DNA of 64,000 nt from the NCBI GenBank assembly GCA_012960305.1, contig DUBM01000020.1:1-64000 (forward strand). Direction: 5' to 3'. Numbering within the stretch: the first letter of the stretch is position 1; each line of letters starts with the position of its first letter. A program made the translations under genes and the position numbers. The stretch is from Gammaproteobacteria bacterium. Lineage in GTDB: Bacteria > Pseudomonadota > Gammaproteobacteria > Pseudomonadales > Pseudohongiellaceae. Positions 9,298 through 18,640 of the stretch are shown here, one piece after another. A model generated the notes under the pieces. The model made no database searches. It saw only the letters and a program-made list of their open reading frames with translations, and was not told where the DNA came from.

Positions 9298-9690
9298 CTA
9301 GGGGAACAAATCAGCTAATTTCATTTTGTCATCGGCGCTCGCCGTATGGCTTATGTTAGCGATAATCCTAGCGAGTACTTTGGCTCTTTCTGGTACCTGC
9401 GCATTAGCTTGGATGGATTCCATCGCTCCCCGGCCTTCTTCAGTAGCTGAATGTTCAATACTAGCCACAGCATTAGCCATGTCTCGAATCCCTTGAGCCA
9501 ACGCGCTATTAGCAATGATTGCATCCAGCATTGCTAAATCGTCATCGGAAGGGAAGTGATTCAATCCGGCAACGATGTCGGCCACTTCTTTCACGGCTGC
9601 TGCGTTAGCATCATTTTGCGCAATGGCGAACTGGGGAAAAAATCCAATTGCAGCCACCAATACCATTTTTTGTAAAATTGTGGATTTCAT
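9298..9690 (-). CDS. Small secreted protein with three internal repeats, unknown function
   Basis: The 130-residue protein has a signal peptide ending FPQFAIAQ and a good ribosome-binding site (CAGGAGACC) before the ATG at 9690. The mature part consists of three imperfect repeats of about 35 residues: EVADIVAGLNHFPSDDD..., DMANAVASIEHSATEE... and VLARIIANISHTASADD.... Each has a helix with a conserved His followed by an acidic stretch and, in the first two, a helix ending I-x-A-N. The pattern suggests a small all-helical periplasmic protein. I do not recognise the family. It lies 97 nt upstream of the sugar dehydrogenase, in the same direction. Confidence 0.7.
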   Translation of the reverse strand: MKSTILQKMVLVAAIGFFPQFAIAQNDANAAAVKEVADIVAGLNHFPSDDDLAMLDAIIANSALAQGIRDMANAVASIEHSATEEGRGAMESIQANAQVPERAKVLARIIANISHTASADDKMKLADLFP

Positions 9691-10052
9691 GATGGTCTCC
9701 TGAAATTGAGAGTTTTGTATGTGCTAATTATTTAGTCTATCTAAGTACCCAGAGAATAAATAGCTGTTTGCGATAAAACTGGCTCTAGATCTGACTTTTT
9801 CAGTTACAAAGAATTACAAAATTCTACAGTGATAATTGACTTAAGCGATTGATATTACTCTGGGTTTTCTAGGCCCGAAGAAGCCTTGGGCTTGCTTGTA
9901 GATGGTAGATTGCTTATCCTTGCTATGCTCGAACTTCGGTTACAATCACTCCTTATAAAATTCTGTTGATGTAGCCTTGGTAAACTAAAGCGGCGGCCGG
10001 CTTAGTTGGCGGGCTGGCATGATTTAAAGACGTGAATTCTGGAGAGTCTAAG
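9691..10052. other. Divergent intergenic region, no gene seen
   Basis: This 362-bp spacer separates the minus-strand small secreted protein gene from the plus-strand quinoprotein gene and must hold promoters for both. I could not pick out a convincing -35/-10 pair or operator by eye. The quinoprotein ribosome-binding site GGAGAG lies at 10041-10046. Confidence 0.5.
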
Positions 10053-11978
10053 ATGACAAGAGCAAAACCCGTGATTTCGTCATTCATTATGAGTGTCGGC
10101 ATCCTTATCTTTACCCAAACAGCCTGGAGCCAAAGTGGCACTGATGTCTATGCGGGAGATTGGCCGGATTATGGTGGCGATATGGGTGCTCAGCGGTATT
10201 CACCGCTCGATCAGATAAATGCAGAAAACGTTGACTCACTAGAGATAGCCTGGCGATTTTCGACTGAGAATATAGGGCCTACTCCTGAATCCAACGCTAC
10301 GTTCACGCCCCTTGAAGTAGGCGGCGTGATTTATACCACGGTCGGGGCTACACGAAACGTCGTAGCGCTGGATGCTACCAATGGTCAATTATTGTGGATC
10401 TGGCGACCACAGGAAGGTGAAAGATTTGATGCTGCGCCGCGGAAGGGTTCAGGTAGAGGTTTGTCTTTTTGGCGAGATGGGGATGAAAAAAGAATTCTAA
10501 TGACTACGCCGGGATTCTTCCTAGTTTCACTTGACGCTGACACTGGCATACCAGACCCCAACTTCGGAGACAATGGGATTGTGGATATGTTCGACGGGCT
10601 GCGACTAGGCGATGGCCGCACTGATGTCGACATTGGCTCTTCTATGCCTCCTTTTGTTATGAATGGTGTAGCCGTTGTAGGCCCAGCCCATAGGGTTTCA
10701 ATGCGTCCACCGTCAAAATTCAACGTCAAAGGCGATGTGCGCGGCTTCGATGTTCGTACTGGTGAAATGCTTTGGACTTTCCGTGTTATTCCCCAACGCG
10801 GTGATATTGGTTATGAATCCTGGCAGAACGGTGGCGCGGAGATTTCAGGTAATGGTGGAGTTTGGGCACCTATGTCTGGGGACCCCGAGTTAGGCCACGT
10901 CTATTTACCAACTGAATCTGCGACCGGGGATCGCTTTGGTGCGGACCGCCCAGGTAACAATTTATTCACTAATAGCCTTGTTGCTCTCGATATCAAAACT
11001 GGAGAGCGCCAATGGCACTTCCAACTCATTCATCATGATATCTGGGATTGGGATAACCCTTCAGCGGCGATAGTCGCGGACTTACCCAATGGTCGTAAGA
11101 TCGTGGCGCAAGTTACCAAGCAGTCCTGGGTTTATACTTTTGATCGCGTGACAGGCGAACCAATCTGGCCGATCGAAGAATTACCAGTACCAGCAGGCGA
11201 CGTGCCAAGAGAGTGGTATTCACCAACACAACCCTTTCCAACTAAGCCAGCACCATTTGATCGTCAAGGCTTTACCGAAGATGATTTGATTGACTTTACT
11301 CCAGAGCTTCGCGGGCTAGGTTTAGAGGCAATCCAGCGTTTTCGCCTAAGTCCAAATGTTTATGCACCGCCATCTCTTGCTGATGCAGCGGATGGCACAG
11401 TAGGCACGCTCGCTTTGCCGGATGCAATAGGTGGGGCCAACTGGGAAGGAAGTGCTATGGATCCGGAAACCGGAATTCTATATATACCGTCGAGAACTAA
11501 TGTTTCGCTGTTATCGGTGGCGAAAGATGAGAATTCGGACGTCGATTTTAGTCAATCCTACGGAGTGCGTGTCCCTCGAATCCGCGGCTTACCGCTGGTC
11601 AAACCACCTTACGGCCGTGTTACCGCAATAGATATGAATAGCGGCGATCACGTATTTCAAGTAGCTAACGCTGACACGCCAGACAACATAGCCAATAATC
11701 CTGCGTTAGAAGGACTAGATATCCCGCGTACCGGTGTAGCGACTCGGTCTGGATTGTTAGTAACGAAAACTTTGCTGTTTGTAGGTGAGGGTGTGGGCGG
11801 TGGTCCAACTTTGCGTGCACTTGATAAGCAAAGCGGTGATATCATTGCCGAAATTGATTTGCCTAATGCACAGACAGGTGTGCCGATGACTTACGAACAT
11901 GATGGCAAACAATATCTCGTCATGGTTGTTAGTGGAAGAGGCTCAGCTGCCGAAATCGTGGCTTATACTCTGCCGTAA
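10053..11978 (+). CDS. PQQ-dependent dehydrogenase, eight-bladed propeller, periplasmic
   Basis: The ATG at 10053 follows a GGAGAG ribosome-binding site at 7-nt spacing and begins a signal peptide ending QTAWSQ. The 641-residue protein is a quinoprotein alcohol/glucose dehydrogenase-like beta-propeller, with repeated docking motifs such as VALDATNGQLLWIWRP and ALDIKTGERQWHFQLIHHD and the N-terminal DWPDYGGDMGAQRYSPLDQI. It lacks the membrane anchor of glucose dehydrogenase and the cytochrome c domain of some relatives, so it needs a separate electron acceptor. Two YceI genes directly downstream are candidates. A paralogue is encoded at 15010-17166. Confidence 0.9.
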   Translation: MTRAKPVISSFIMSVGILIFTQTAWSQSGTDVYAGDWPDYGGDMGAQRYSPLDQINAENVDSLEIAWRFSTENIGPTPESNATFTPLEVGGVIYTTVGATRNVVALDATNGQLLWIWRPQEGERFDAAPRKGSGRGLSFWRDGDEKRILMTTPGFFLVSLDADTGIPDPNFGDNGIVDMFDGLRLGDGRTDVDIGSSMPPFVMNGVAVVGPAHRVSMRPPSKFNVKGDVRGFDVRTGEMLWTFRVIPQRGDIGYESWQNGGAEISGNGGVWAPMSGDPELGHVYLPTESATGDRFGADRPGNNLFTNSLVALDIKTGERQWHFQLIHHDIWDWDNPSAAIVADLPNGRKIVAQVTKQSWVYTFDRVTGEPIWPIEELPVPAGDVPREWYSPTQPFPTKPAPFDRQGFTEDDLIDFTPELRGLGLEAIQRFRLSPNVYAPPSLADAADGTVGTLALPDAIGGANWEGSAMDPETGILYIPSRTNVSLLSVAKDENSDVDFSQSYGVRVPRIRGLPLVKPPYGRVTAIDMNSGDHVFQVANADTPDNIANNPALEGLDIPRTGVATRSGLLVTKTLLFVGEGVGGGPTLRALDKQSGDIIAEIDLPNAQTGVPMTYEHDGKQYLVMVVSGRGSAAEIVAYTLP

Positions 11979-12003
11979 CTTTATATTTGGAGAAATAGTT
12001 ATT

Positions 12004-12576
12004 ATGCGTACTTTATTTTTTCGATCGGTGTTAGCACCGTTAGTGTTGCTAGTGGCTCTGCCAGCGAATGCCGCAACATGGGTTTTGGACCCAGAAGGCT
12101 CCAAGGTTACTTTTCAATATAACTATGGCAGCGATCCATATGAGGGAGAGTTTAAGAACGTTGAGGCGGTCTTCGAGATTGACCCAATGAACCCAACTGC
12201 CTGTAATTTTCAGGTGTCGATACCGATCAATGATATTAGTCTCGATTCTCCTGAAGCATTAGATTATTTGCTCGACTACGAATTATTCGACGTCGATCAA
12301 TGGCCAATGGCGACCTTTAAAGCAGAGAGTTGTAGCTTGGAGTCGATGAATTCATTTGTATCTGAAGGTACATTGACTGTTCGCGATGTTACTAAACCTA
12401 TGAGTTTTCCTTTCAAGCTCGATGTGGAAATTGATGGCGGCTTGCGATTCCGGCTTACCAGTGAGGTAACTATAAAACGTTTGGAATATGGAGTGGGTCA
12501 AGGCTACTGGGCCAGTACTGCTGAGATCCCAAACGATGTAATTATCAAGGTTGATGTTTACGCTAAAAAACAGTAA
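12004..12576 (+). CDS. YceI family periplasmic protein
   Basis: Translation is placed at the ATG at 12004 because a GGAGA ribosome-binding site (11989-11993) and a signal peptide (ending LPANAATW) fit there. A longer frame overlapping the previous gene does not. The 190-residue product has the YceI lipocalin-like fold signature: W-x-x-D-P-x-x-S-x-V-x-F near the mature N-terminus, then WPMATFKAESC and GTLTVRDVTKPMSFPF. YceI proteins bind polyisoprenoids such as ubiquinone in a barrel. It sits 25 nt after the quinoprotein, which suggests co-transcription. Confidence 0.88.
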   Translation: MRTLFFRSVLAPLVLLVALPANAATWVLDPEGSKVTFQYNYGSDPYEGEFKNVEAVFEIDPMNPTACNFQVSIPINDISLDSPEALDYLLDYELFDVDQWPMATFKAESCSLESMNSFVSEGTLTVRDVTKPMSFPFKLDVEIDGGLRFRLTSEVTIKRLEYGVGQGYWASTAEIPNDVIIKVDVYAKKQ

Positions 12577-12607
12577 TAAATTAATTTTTCTTATATAGGT
12601 TATTTAA

Positions 12608-13249
12608 ATGGTTTTTAAATTATTCTCTGAATCGCGCCGGGTGTCATTATTCTTAGTCTGTTCTATGTTATTGGTGTCATGCGATCGTGTCTTGACGCCT
12701 GATTTTAATACTGAAATCACTGAGGTTAGGTCCGGGGAGTATGTGCTAGATCCCAATCATGCATCGCTATTATGGAAGTTAAATCATTTGGGCTTCTCAA
12801 CCTTCGTCGGTCGCTTTAATGACTTTGACGCCTCTTTGGATTTTGACCCCCAGAATGTCGAAAACTCAAGCTTGGAAGTTGTTATTAATACCTCTGGGTT
12901 AGATATTAATAATGAAGAATTCGCAGTGGAACTTAGAGGTGATTCTTGGTTTGATGTTGAGGCTTTTCCCCAAGCCATATTCCGAACTACCGTGTTCAAA
13001 GAAATGATCGATGAAGATACGTTTGTATTTGAAGGGAACTTAACTCTAAAAGGAGTTACTGCTCCTGTATCTCTCAACATAGACTTCCATGGTGGCGGAC
13101 GAAACTTTCTCACCAGAAGTTACACAGTAGGCTTCTCAGCAACAGCTTCTTTCATGCGCTCTGATTTCGGTTTAGATCGATTCACGTCTTTTGGTGTTGG
13201 AGATCAAATTGATTTGGAAGTCCATGTTGAATTTATGGATGCTGGATAG
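12608..13249 (+). CDS. YceI family lipoprotein
   Basis: This is a second YceI-fold protein, with a lipoprotein signal (LLVSC, lipid-modified Cys25) instead of a cleavable secretory signal. The domain is visible in YVLDPNHASLLWKLNHLG, then WFDVEAFPQAIFRTT and GNLTLKGVTAPVSLNIDF. It begins 31 nt after the soluble YceI gene, giving the order quinoprotein, soluble YceI, membrane-tethered YceI. I infer that the pair may carry a quinone or other isoprenoid between the soluble quinoprotein and a membrane; no sequence motif proves this. Confidence 0.85.
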   Translation: MVFKLFSESRRVSLFLVCSMLLVSCDRVLTPDFNTEITEVRSGEYVLDPNHASLLWKLNHLGFSTFVGRFNDFDASLDFDPQNVENSSLEVVINTSGLDINNEEFAVELRGDSWFDVEAFPQAIFRTTVFKEMIDEDTFVFEGNLTLKGVTAPVSLNIDFHGGGRNFLTRSYTVGFSATASFMRSDFGLDRFTSFGVGDQIDLEVHVEFMDAG

Positions 13250-13764
13250 TTAAGCTGTATCTTCTCTACTAATTGGGAGTCACAGAAATTCAGCTATCGT
13301 TCTTTTTAACTATCGAATAAAGTAAAAGATCCTATATCAGATTTGGTATAGAGGTTTTTATGCCAGCAAAAAGAAGGCAATTATAGAACCAAGAAAGTGT
13401 TTGTAAAAACCGAATCGAATTCAGTTTTCCATTGCTGCGAGCTGCAGAAAAACCAAGCCTTTACTTGTTAAACACGTCTCTGCTGATTCCTGAATTCATT
13501 AAGTAAATGCCGTAGTAAGTCAATTCAGCGATTTAAGTTCATCAATTTTCAGTCAAAAATGACTTGGAAGCACTATCGGCAGCCTGGATGGGTGGCTGGA
13601 GAATGGTGTCGCCCTTAGCTATTGTGAATTCCCTGTAAACTCGGCGTGTGTAAGCTTCTTTTCCCAGCCTGCCTTGTGTACTATAAGAACGTAGTTTTGC
13701 AATGAAATTAGTAAATTATATTACTTGGAATCACTCTTAAGACTGTTGATTAGGGTTGTTGAAT
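13250..13764 (+). other. Intergenic region with a weak terminator candidate
   Basis: No coding sequence can be supported in this 515-bp gap. CCTATAT (13331-13337) can pair imperfectly with GTATAGAGG (13346-13354), followed by TTTTTA, so it could end the quinoprotein-YceI transcript; the stem has a mismatch and is weak. The rest shows stop codons in every frame. The ribosome-binding site of the next gene (TAGGG) lies at 13751-13755. Confidence 0.4.
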
Positions 13765-14793
13765 ATGACTATTAAGACGTACAAGATTATTATCTCCAGC
13801 TTTGCTCTGTTGTTGTCGCTAACCGGAGCGCTGGCGAATGCCGAAGACTGGCCCGATCGGCCACCTGCCGATGCCCCCGCTCATTGGGGAGCTGTGTCAG
13901 CTAATTTTGAAGAAATCCCCTATCCGTATCCTGTTCAATTTCTATCATTAAATCGCTTTGGTGAAGAAATGCGTATGGCCTATATGGATGTACCGCCGTC
14001 TGGAAGGAGTAATGGTCAAACCGTTTTTTGGCAACACGGGATGAATTTCTATTCAGAGGCCTACACACCCACTCTAAAGAAGCTATCCGAGGAAGGCTTT
14101 AGAGTATTAGCGGTTGATAGAATTGGCTACGGTAAATCTTCTAAGCCGATTATTCCTTATAACTTTAACTTTGTAGCTTCGAATATGAAGGCGCTTCTTG
14201 ATGAATTGGGAATAGAGGAGGCTGCAATAGTAGGTCATTCAATGGGTGGCATGGTGGTTAGTCGATTCGCGATGCTCTATCCCGATGTGACAAGCCATGT
14301 GGTTATGGTGAATCAGATCGGCTTAACGGACCAGCGCCAAAGCCGCTCCTGGTCGGATCCATTTGCTAGCGAGCTTGGCGTGTCGAGTTATCAATCAATA
14401 CTTCGCGGCCACTTGAATTACTTTCCTAAAGATTGGCCACCGGCCCATTTGGAATTTGTGAGACGGCAGTATGGTCAAACAATGAGTGGCGAATGGCCCC
14501 GATTGGCAATGGTTAGACGACTCCAGGGTGGCATGCTTTACAATGATCCAGTGGTCTATGATTGGCAGCATATAAGTAGTAAAGCGCTTGTTCTGGCGGG
14601 CGAAGAAGATGGGTTGGTGGCAGATTTTCCACCGTTGGCCAGACATGTGGCAAGTGAATTACAGAATTCAGCCATATTGATGTATCCAGGAATAGGTCAT
14701 GCACCACAAATTGAAATCCCGGATCAATTCCATACTGATTTAATTAGATTTCTAAGGTCAGATCCTGATGCGCCAGCTAGTGAATGGCGCTAA
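13765..14793 (+). CDS. Alpha/beta hydrolase, exported
   Basis: The ATG at 13765 is preferred over a TTG nine bases upstream because it has a TAGGG-like site at proper spacing. The protein (342 residues) starts with a signal peptide ending GALANAEDW. The alpha/beta hydrolase fold is shown by the HGMNF oxyanion region, DRIGYGKSSKP, the nucleophile elbow GHSMGG, and a late histidine in GIGHAPQIE. The C-terminal aspartate is likely in AGEEDGLV. It is probably a periplasmic esterase or lipase-like enzyme of unknown substrate. It stands alone between two quinoprotein transcription units. Confidence 0.88.
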   Translation: MTIKTYKIIISSFALLLSLTGALANAEDWPDRPPADAPAHWGAVSANFEEIPYPYPVQFLSLNRFGEEMRMAYMDVPPSGRSNGQTVFWQHGMNFYSEAYTPTLKKLSEEGFRVLAVDRIGYGKSSKPIIPYNFNFVASNMKALLDELGIEEAAIVGHSMGGMVVSRFAMLYPDVTSHVVMVNQIGLTDQRQSRSWSDPFASELGVSSYQSILRGHLNYFPKDWPPAHLEFVRRQYGQTMSGEWPRLAMVRRLQGGMLYNDPVVYDWQHISSKALVLAGEEDGLVADFPPLARHVASELQNSAILMYPGIGHAPQIEIPDQFHTDLIRFLRSDPDAPASEWR

Positions 14794-15009
14794 AATATCG
14801 CGAGTCAAAATTATTGAATAAAGGGTCAAGATTATATTGAAATAGATCGGCGGTTAGATAGTTTTCAGTTCATTTTATAATTGCTTTATGAATAACTTGC
14901 TGAGACTCAACCGCCCTTATTGTTGAAGTTTACATTTTGGCAATAAAAGCACTCAAGATCCCTGTGATCTTTTAATCCAAAGATTAATTATCCTTATGGA
15001 GAGTTCATC

Positions 15010-17166
15010 ATGAAGCCTGAACTTCGATCCAACGACTTAAGTATTGGTCTACGACTATTCCTAGCTACAATTGCATTACTAGTAACATTACCTCTGTCAG
15101 CTCAGGGTCTCACTGGTACGGAAAATGGTGAGTGGAGATACTTGGGTGGCGATATTGGGCATACGCGTTCTTCACCACTGGATCAAATTAATCGGAGTAA
15201 TTTTGAAGAATTAGAACAAGTCTGGGGTTGGCGCAGCGACAATTTTGGCCCCAACGTAGATTATTTTTCGCGCTCTACCCCAATCTATGTGGATGGAATG
15301 TTATATACCGTGGCTACCCCTAAGCGACAGGTTATTGCCATGGATCCTGCGACTGGTGAGATTCTGTGGACATTTCGTGAGCCGGATACAATTCGGCACC
15401 AGCGTTCCCCACGTCAAGCATATGGAAAGGGAGTCGCATATGCTGAAGTGAATGGTCGTGGAGTTGTCTACATAACTACACCAGGCTTTTTTCTTTGGGC
15501 CTTGGATGCGAAGACTGGTCGCCCACTAGAAAACTGGGGTGGTGAACCCGTTCCCCTGGAAGGTTTTGGTGATACTGGTGCTGTAGATCTTATTCCAAGA
15601 TTGGTTGGTGACTGGGGTCCTTGGCAGGACTATGTGGTGGCAGGGGGCGAATACGACCCTGACTATGGCATTCCACGAGAATTAGGTATGGTAACGGCAT
15701 CTGCTCCACCAATTGTCGTCAACGGTGTAGTTGTAGTTCTAGTTGGTCATCAACCTAGTTATGGTCAAACGCGAATAGAAAATGTTCCAGGCGATATAAT
15801 GGGGTTCGATGCTGAAACTGGTGAGTTTCTGTGGAAATTCCATTCGATTCCGCGACCGGGTGAGGTAGGGCACGAATCTTGGCATAATGATGCTTGGCGT
15901 TTTTCCGGCGATATATCTACTTGGGCACCAGCCTCAGCCGATCCAGACTTAGGTCTGGTATATATGGTGACGAATGCTTCAACTGTTCAGGCTTACTCCG
16001 GTCATCGACCGGGTAATAATCTTTTTGGTGGCAGTTTATTGGCTCTTGATGTCCTGACAGGTGAGCGTCGTTGGCACTTCCAAATTCATCGCAGTGATCA
16101 ATGGAATTATGATTTACCCACGCCGCCGATGCTTATGGATTTAACTGTTGAAGGGCAAAGGATTCCAGCGGTCATTCAAAATACTAAACAGGGTCTAATC
16201 TTCGCGTTTAATCGTGAAACTGGAGAACCCATTTGGCCGATAGAAGATCGACCTGTTATTCAAACTGAAGTCCCTGGCAATTATACCGCTGCTACTCAAC
16301 CCTATCCGACATGGCCAGAGCCCGTGGATGGAATTGCTACCGATGGCATAACCGATGAGTACATTATCGATTATACACCGGAGTTAAAAGAGCAGGCTCA
16401 GGTAATTCTCAATGGATTCAGACTGGGTGGTCTATATGTTCCATCACTTCCGAATACCTATGATGGTGAATATATAAATAATATTGGCTGCATCGGTGGT
16501 GGCAATGTTATTCCACATCCCCCCGTTGCGGATCCTTCGACTGGCATGATGTACAACTCACATCGGCGTAACTGTTTCGCTCCTGGGTTCATGCGTCCTA
16601 CTAACGGAGAAGACAGAGATAATCCTAATTACCCTGTTCCAGGGGAGGGCGGCGCTACTCCAAACAGCACGCCGACCACTGGCATAACCGTGGCGGCGTG
16701 GCTTCCAGGTGGAGGTGGTGGCCTTCCCACCATCGATGGTCTTCCAGTTTTTAAACGGATGAATAATCAGTTGACAGCAATTCAGATGAATACTGGGGAA
16801 AAAACTTGGTCGTTGCCAGTAGGTGAAACCCCTGACTATATTAAGAATCACCCACTGCTAGAAGGAATTGATGTCCCAAATTCAGGGGGTGCAGGATGGT
16901 CCATTCAAATGGTGATGGGGGATATTTTAGTCCAGACGCGGGCTCTCAGCGAGGGTATGGCGCAGATGGAACCTGACGCGCCATTGACGCTTAATGCTCG
17001 TGATAAGATGACCGGCGAAGTTCTTGGTAGTGTTCCTTTGCCGGCGCCAGGTCAATACGGCATGATGACTTATATGCATCGTGGTAGTCAGTATATCGTG
17101 GTTCAGACAGGTAGTTCCAGAACCGACGATCCTGGAGGTCTAGTGGCGTATCGTTTGCCGCAGTAG
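15010..17166 (+). CDS. PQQ-dependent dehydrogenase, periplasmic (second copy)
   Basis: A GGAGAG site 8 nt before the ATG and a signal peptide (ending LPLSAQGL) support this start. The 718-residue quinoprotein shares architecture and many motifs with the protein at 10053-11978, for example GEWRYLGGDIGHTRSSPLDQ, VIAMDPATGEILWTFREP and GERRWHFQIHRSDQWNYDLP. It is about 75 residues longer, with an insertion containing a cysteine pair region (NIGCIGGGN and RRNCFAPG) in the last third. No cytochrome domain is present. The pair probably oxidise different alcohols or sugars. A perfect long hairpin follows the gene. Confidence 0.9.
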   Translation: MKPELRSNDLSIGLRLFLATIALLVTLPLSAQGLTGTENGEWRYLGGDIGHTRSSPLDQINRSNFEELEQVWGWRSDNFGPNVDYFSRSTPIYVDGMLYTVATPKRQVIAMDPATGEILWTFREPDTIRHQRSPRQAYGKGVAYAEVNGRGVVYITTPGFFLWALDAKTGRPLENWGGEPVPLEGFGDTGAVDLIPRLVGDWGPWQDYVVAGGEYDPDYGIPRELGMVTASAPPIVVNGVVVVLVGHQPSYGQTRIENVPGDIMGFDAETGEFLWKFHSIPRPGEVGHESWHNDAWRFSGDISTWAPASADPDLGLVYMVTNASTVQAYSGHRPGNNLFGGSLLALDVLTGERRWHFQIHRSDQWNYDLPTPPMLMDLTVEGQRIPAVIQNTKQGLIFAFNRETGEPIWPIEDRPVIQTEVPGNYTAATQPYPTWPEPVDGIATDGITDEYIIDYTPELKEQAQVILNGFRLGGLYVPSLPNTYDGEYINNIGCIGGGNVIPHPPVADPSTGMMYNSHRRNCFAPGFMRPTNGEDRDNPNYPVPGEGGATPNSTPTTGITVAAWLPGGGGGLPTIDGLPVFKRMNNQLTAIQMNTGEKTWSLPVGETPDYIKNHPLLEGIDVPNSGGAGWSIQMVMGDILVQTRALSEGMAQMEPDAPLTLNARDKMTGEVLGSVPLPAPGQYGMMTYMHRGSQYIVVQTGSSRTDDPGGLVAYRLPQ

Positions 17167-17176
17167 TATTTTAATC

Positions 17177-17214
17177 AATCTTCGAGTCTCGCTCTAGCTC
17201 GAGATTCGAAGATT
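17177..17214. terminator. Long hairpin between convergent genes
   Basis: AATCTTCGAGTCTCG (17177-17191) pairs with CGAGATTCGAAGATT (17200-17214) over 15 bp with one G-U, around an 8-nt loop. It lies between the quinoprotein stop and the end of the minus-strand transporter gene. There is no immediate T-run, although TTTTTT follows about 15 nt later, so it may act as a 3' stabilising or bidirectional termination structure. Confidence 0.6.
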
Positions 17215-17233
17215 CCCACTGGTTGGCTATTTT

Positions 17234-18433
17234 TTACTTCAGCCCAAATGCAGGGCGAAGTTTAGTCCCTAAGCTACTTCCTAAAAAGGCTGAAGCGAAC
17301 CAAAGCCAACCGTGCATGCTAGTTGAGCCAATACCACCAAAGTACGCGCCGATATTACAGCCAAAGGCGATTCTCGCTCCATAGCCTAACAACAAGCCTC
17401 CAATGACTGAAGCCAATAGTGAGCGCATGGGTAATTTCATGGAAGGTGCGAATTGTTGAGCAAGACTTGCAGCTAATAATGCGCCAAGCATTATTCCTAT
17501 ATTCATGACTGACGTAATATCCGAAAGAACGGGTTGGTCAAGAGAGTTAGCGGCACCCGCGCGTTGCCAGTAGGACCAATTGGTGACATCGATTCCTATA
17601 AAAGCGGTGATTTTAGCGCCCCACAAAGCAAATGCAGAAGTAACGCCCCAGGGCCTTCCTGCAAGTAGTAGCGTGGATACATTGACTGCAGCGAGAGCCA
17701 TAGCCCCAGCAATGTAGGGCCATGGGCCGCGGAACCAAGAATATGGCCGAGCCGTTTCCCTATCGCTGGTTATTGTTCCATGACATCGGCGCTCATAATA
17801 AACAGTTGCTGACCAGACCAGTGCGAACAATATGAGGCTGATGACGATGGCAGCAACAGCACCATAATTTTCTAAAAGTGAAAAAGCGGGGACACCAGGT
17901 ACACCTTGCCAGGAAGACCATTGCCAAGTGCCAATGACCGAGCCGGCAATGAATGCAGCGAGGGTTACTAACATTCGCACGTTGCCACCACCCGCGGTAA
18001 ACAATGTTCCTGAAGCGCAGCCGCCACCGAGTTGCATTCCCACTCCAAACATAAATGCGCCACAAATTACGGCGAAATTTAGCGGCGCAACACTTCCCCG
18101 CAGGGAAGTGCCAAAGGCATCTCCTTGAGCAATAAGTGGCACGAAAATGAGAACAGTTACCGCTAACATCATCATCTGGGCTCTCAGACCAGCCCCGCGT
18201 CCTGTGGCTACAACTTCTCGCCATGCAGCAGTAAACCCGAAGGCGGCATGATAGAGAATAACACCCGCCGCGAGACCAACAAGAAACAAAGCTGCCTGAC
18301 GCCAGCCGTAGCTGGAGACGAGGTAGGAGGCCAGCAATAAGCCAATTCCAATACTTAAGATTCCACTGGAGCGGTTGCGTTTTAAAGTTAGTGCTTGCTG
18401 CGGACTCAATTGAGGTGCTGTGCTGGAACTCAT
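17234..18433 (-). CDS. YeeE/YedE (TsuA-type) sulfur-compound transporter
   Basis: The 399-residue membrane protein belongs to the YeeE/YedE family, whose characterised member TsuA imports thiosulfate through conserved cysteines. Two diagnostic motifs are visible: GVGMQLGGGCASGTLF and, near the end, ARIAFGCNIGAYF. About ten hydrophobic segments are spread over the protein, and it has the two-fold internal repeat typical of the long form. The start is the ATG at 18433 with GGAGAC upstream; a frame extending 5 codons further has no support. It is divergent from a metallo-hydrolase gene and near an alkylsulfatase-like gene, which hints at sulfur acquisition. Confidence 0.88.
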   Translation of the reverse strand: MSSSTAPQLSPQQALTLKRNRSSGILSIGIGLLLASYLVSSYGWRQAALFLVGLAAGVILYHAAFGFTAAWREVVATGRGAGLRAQMMMLAVTVLIFVPLIAQGDAFGTSLRGSVAPLNFAVICGAFMFGVGMQLGGGCASGTLFTAGGGNVRMLVTLAAFIAGSVIGTWQWSSWQGVPGVPAFSLLENYGAVAAIVISLILFALVWSATVYYERRCHGTITSDRETARPYSWFRGPWPYIAGAMALAAVNVSTLLLAGRPWGVTSAFALWGAKITAFIGIDVTNWSYWQRAGAANSLDQPVLSDITSVMNIGIMLGALLAASLAQQFAPSMKLPMRSLLASVIGGLLLGYGARIAFGCNIGAYFGGIGSTSMHGWLWFASAFLGSSLGTKLRPAFGLK

Positions 18434-18640
18434 AGTTAGTCTCCACATCTACTCAGGCTTCTATGGTTGTTTTTATTATTAGAATCAATATCTGACATTT
18501 TGTCGATATCTGATCTCAAGCTAGGTATAAAGGGTTTTTAGCGGCAATGCTAGCGCTTTTCTGGAGTGGCTTGTTTTGCTTTTATATAATTTCATCGAGT
18601 TGCTAATCTTGGCTTTTTCGATCGAGGAGAATTGATACTG

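Noticed and set aside
17793..18446. Minus-strand frame of 217 codons inside the YeeE/YedE gene
   Set aside because: It lies in another frame of the same strand as the transporter, which carries the clear family motifs; the translation is Cys/Trp-rich and fits no family.
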